From contig JACCVS010000600.1 of the NCBI GenBank assembly GCA_013698055.1, positions 1 to 6,718 of the forward strand: a stretch of 6,718 bases of DNA, written 5' to 3'. Shown here in pieces: positions 5,702-6,718 of this stretch (its first letter is position 1; each line of letters opens with the position of its first letter). The notes beneath the pieces are model-generated. The model searched no databases. It worked only from the letters and a program-made list of their open reading frames with translations, and was not told the origin of the DNA. The DNA comes from Acidobacteriota bacterium. Lineage in GTDB: Bacteria > Acidobacteriota > Blastocatellia > Pyrinomonadales > Pyrinomonadaceae. Made by a program: the position numbers and the translations under genes.

Positions 5702-6718
5702 TCAGGAACGGGCACGACGGCGGCGGGGCGAAACGCGCTCCTTGATGGGGGTGACGCGCCTTGGACGTGGGGTCACGTTGGGTGTTGTCTTGGCAGGAAT
5801 GCTCGGTGGCTCGACAAGTTTGAACGTAACGAGAGGATCGCCCGTGATGTCGCTTCCGAGCGTGGGGTCGAGCGCGAACAGGGCGCGCATGGTGTTGCGC
5901 GGGCTGAGATGCGCTTCGTCAGTTCCGTCTTCCTCGACGCAGTTGTGCTCAATGGCTCGCGCCATTCTGCGCGCGAGCAACTCTTTGCCCGGCGTGCGTT
6001 GGATAAAGGCGCGCGTGGCCATTGCTCCCATCAAATCACAGGTCAACTCTTCCGGGCGACGACCCGCAATCCGCATCCCCGTGAGGGTCGCCGCGCGCCT
6101 GCCGACCAGACGAAACAAAGGCTGTAGGGAATCTTCACGACCGTCCGCGATGTGCGTCAACTCGTGCGCCAGCACGCTCAACATGCCTTCGTCCGATTGC
6201 AGCCCCGCGAGAAAAATCGTGCCGAAATAAATCGTGCGCGGGGTGCTGAGGATGACCGAAGCGTTGTCGCGCAACTCAACGTCCGGCTCGATCCGATTGA
6301 CGGCCAGAACGCGCTGGGTCGCGGCGCGGATTCTAAATTCTTCGATGTTGTATTCGCTGGAGAGATCACGCAGGGAGGCAACGACGAGGTCACGCGCAGC
6401 GGGCAGAAGGCGCTCGGCGCGCTTGAGTCCGGCGACGGCGTCAGGATGAGCGAGCGGCAACGAAGGCCGCGCCTGCATCACGTCAATCGGGACGCTTCCC
6501 AAGGGGTCGCGCGAGCGTTCCAGACAAACAGCGCCCATCGACCGCTCGATAATATCCTCCACTTCAAGTGGCGTGGTTTCGCGCGGCTGGGTCGGCGGTG
6601 GGATGCCACCCTTCCAGGGACTTTCGTCCTGCGCGAACGCGACCTGTGTGGTTGCAGGAACAACAGCAAAGAAAAAAGTAGCGACAAGGACAAGCGTCGC
6701 ATTCTTTAACCATTGCCG
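5702..6718 (-). CDS. secreted M48-type (gluzincin) zinc metalloprotease; start codon just outside window
   Basis: The frame is open to the window edge (338 residues seen). The first in-frame start codon inside the window is the GTG at 6562, but the upstream residues form a clear Sec signal peptide, so I extend the gene. In window numbering these are RQWLKN, a hydrophobic core (about 8-22, LVLVATFFFAVV), and AFA|QD with likely signal-peptidase I cleavage after residue 29. Probably only a few codons are missing. The catalytic motif is LAHELTHIADG, giving HExxH with His185, Glu186 and His189. EELTCDLMGA at 223-232 resembles the M48 ExxxD helix, with Glu224 as the likely third zinc ligand. A proline-rich linker (about 38-48) follows the signal, and the last 25 residues are very Arg/Pro-rich. 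No membrane helix is seen after the signal, so it is predicted periplasmic or exported. The substrate is unknown. Confidence 0.87.
   Translation of the reverse strand, partial: RQWLKNATLVLVATFFFAVVPATTQVAFAQDESPWKGGIPPPTQPRETTPLEVEDIIERSMGAVCLERSRDPLGSVPIDVMQARPSLPLAHPDAVAGLKRAERLLPAARDLVVASLRDLSSEYNIEEFRIRAATQRVLAVNRIEPDVELRDNASVILSTPRTIYFGTIFLAGLQSDEGMLSVLAHELTHIADGREDSLQPLFRLVGRRAATLTGMRIAGRRPEELTCDLMGAMATRAFIQRTPGKELLARRMARAIEHNCVEEDGTDEAHLSPRNTMRALFALDPTLGSDITGDPLVTFKLVEPPSIPAKTTPNVTPRPRRVTPIKERVSPRRRRARS

Noticed and set aside
5625..6230. Long open frame on the + strand
   Set aside because: It is antisense to the metalloprotease, whose HExxH motif and signal peptide establish the coding strand; the product is Arg/Ser-rich without recognisable motifs.
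6152..6709. 185-codon open frame on the + strand near the right edge
   Set aside because: It lies opposite the metalloprotease N-terminal half and signal peptide, and has no motif or ribosome binding site.

Overview
The window reads as ordinary chromosome of a GC-rich bacterium. The gene types (a serine-hydrolase-like protein with a LolA-like tail, a TolB-like lipoprotein, a DinB-fold protein, a secreted HExxH protease) and the degenerate heptanucleotide repeats in the gaps resemble what I know from Acidobacteriota of the Blastocatellia type. That assignment is inference; there is no rRNA or marker gene to settle it.

Layout. On the + strand, 1-1389 is the 3' part of a gene that begins before the window. 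It is convergent with a Gfo/Idh/MocA oxidoreductase (2568-1462, minus). The gap between them is filled by two heptamer-repeat arrays in inverted orientation, which form a long imperfect stem and also supply the last codons and stop of the oxidoreductase. Everything from 1462 to the end of the window lies on the minus strand. Read in the direction of transcription (right to left) the order is: a secreted zinc metalloprotease of gluzincin/M48 type (6718-5702, start just outside the window); a 100-bp gap with a hairpin and a near-consensus sigma70 promoter; a three-gene operon of TolB-like lipoprotein (5601-4273), DinB-family protein (4272-3715) and small two-helix membrane protein (3718-3362), with end-to-start junctions of 0 bp and a 4-bp ATGA overlap; a strong promoter followed by a tRNA with anticodon CAU (3261-3189); an HNH endonuclease with two extra zinc knuckle pairs (3159-2602); and the oxidoreductase.

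The two most unusual stretches are these. (1) The tRNA-HNH segment: the HNH gene is about 44% GC by hand count in a visibly GC-richer neighbourhood and starts 29 bp after the tRNA, with no recognisable ribosome binding site. It looks like an acquired or homing-type gene that uses the tRNA promoter. (2) The heptamer repeats: four arrays of three sequence types, all with period 7. Two of them encode most of the signal peptide of the TolB-like lipoprotein and sit directly after its promoter and start codon, so a change in copy number would shift its reading frame.

I see no CRISPR array, insertion sequence, defence cluster or biosynthetic cluster. I do not see a clearly new multi-gene system. The candidates worth checking are the repeat-built signal peptide and the tRNA-linked HNH gene.
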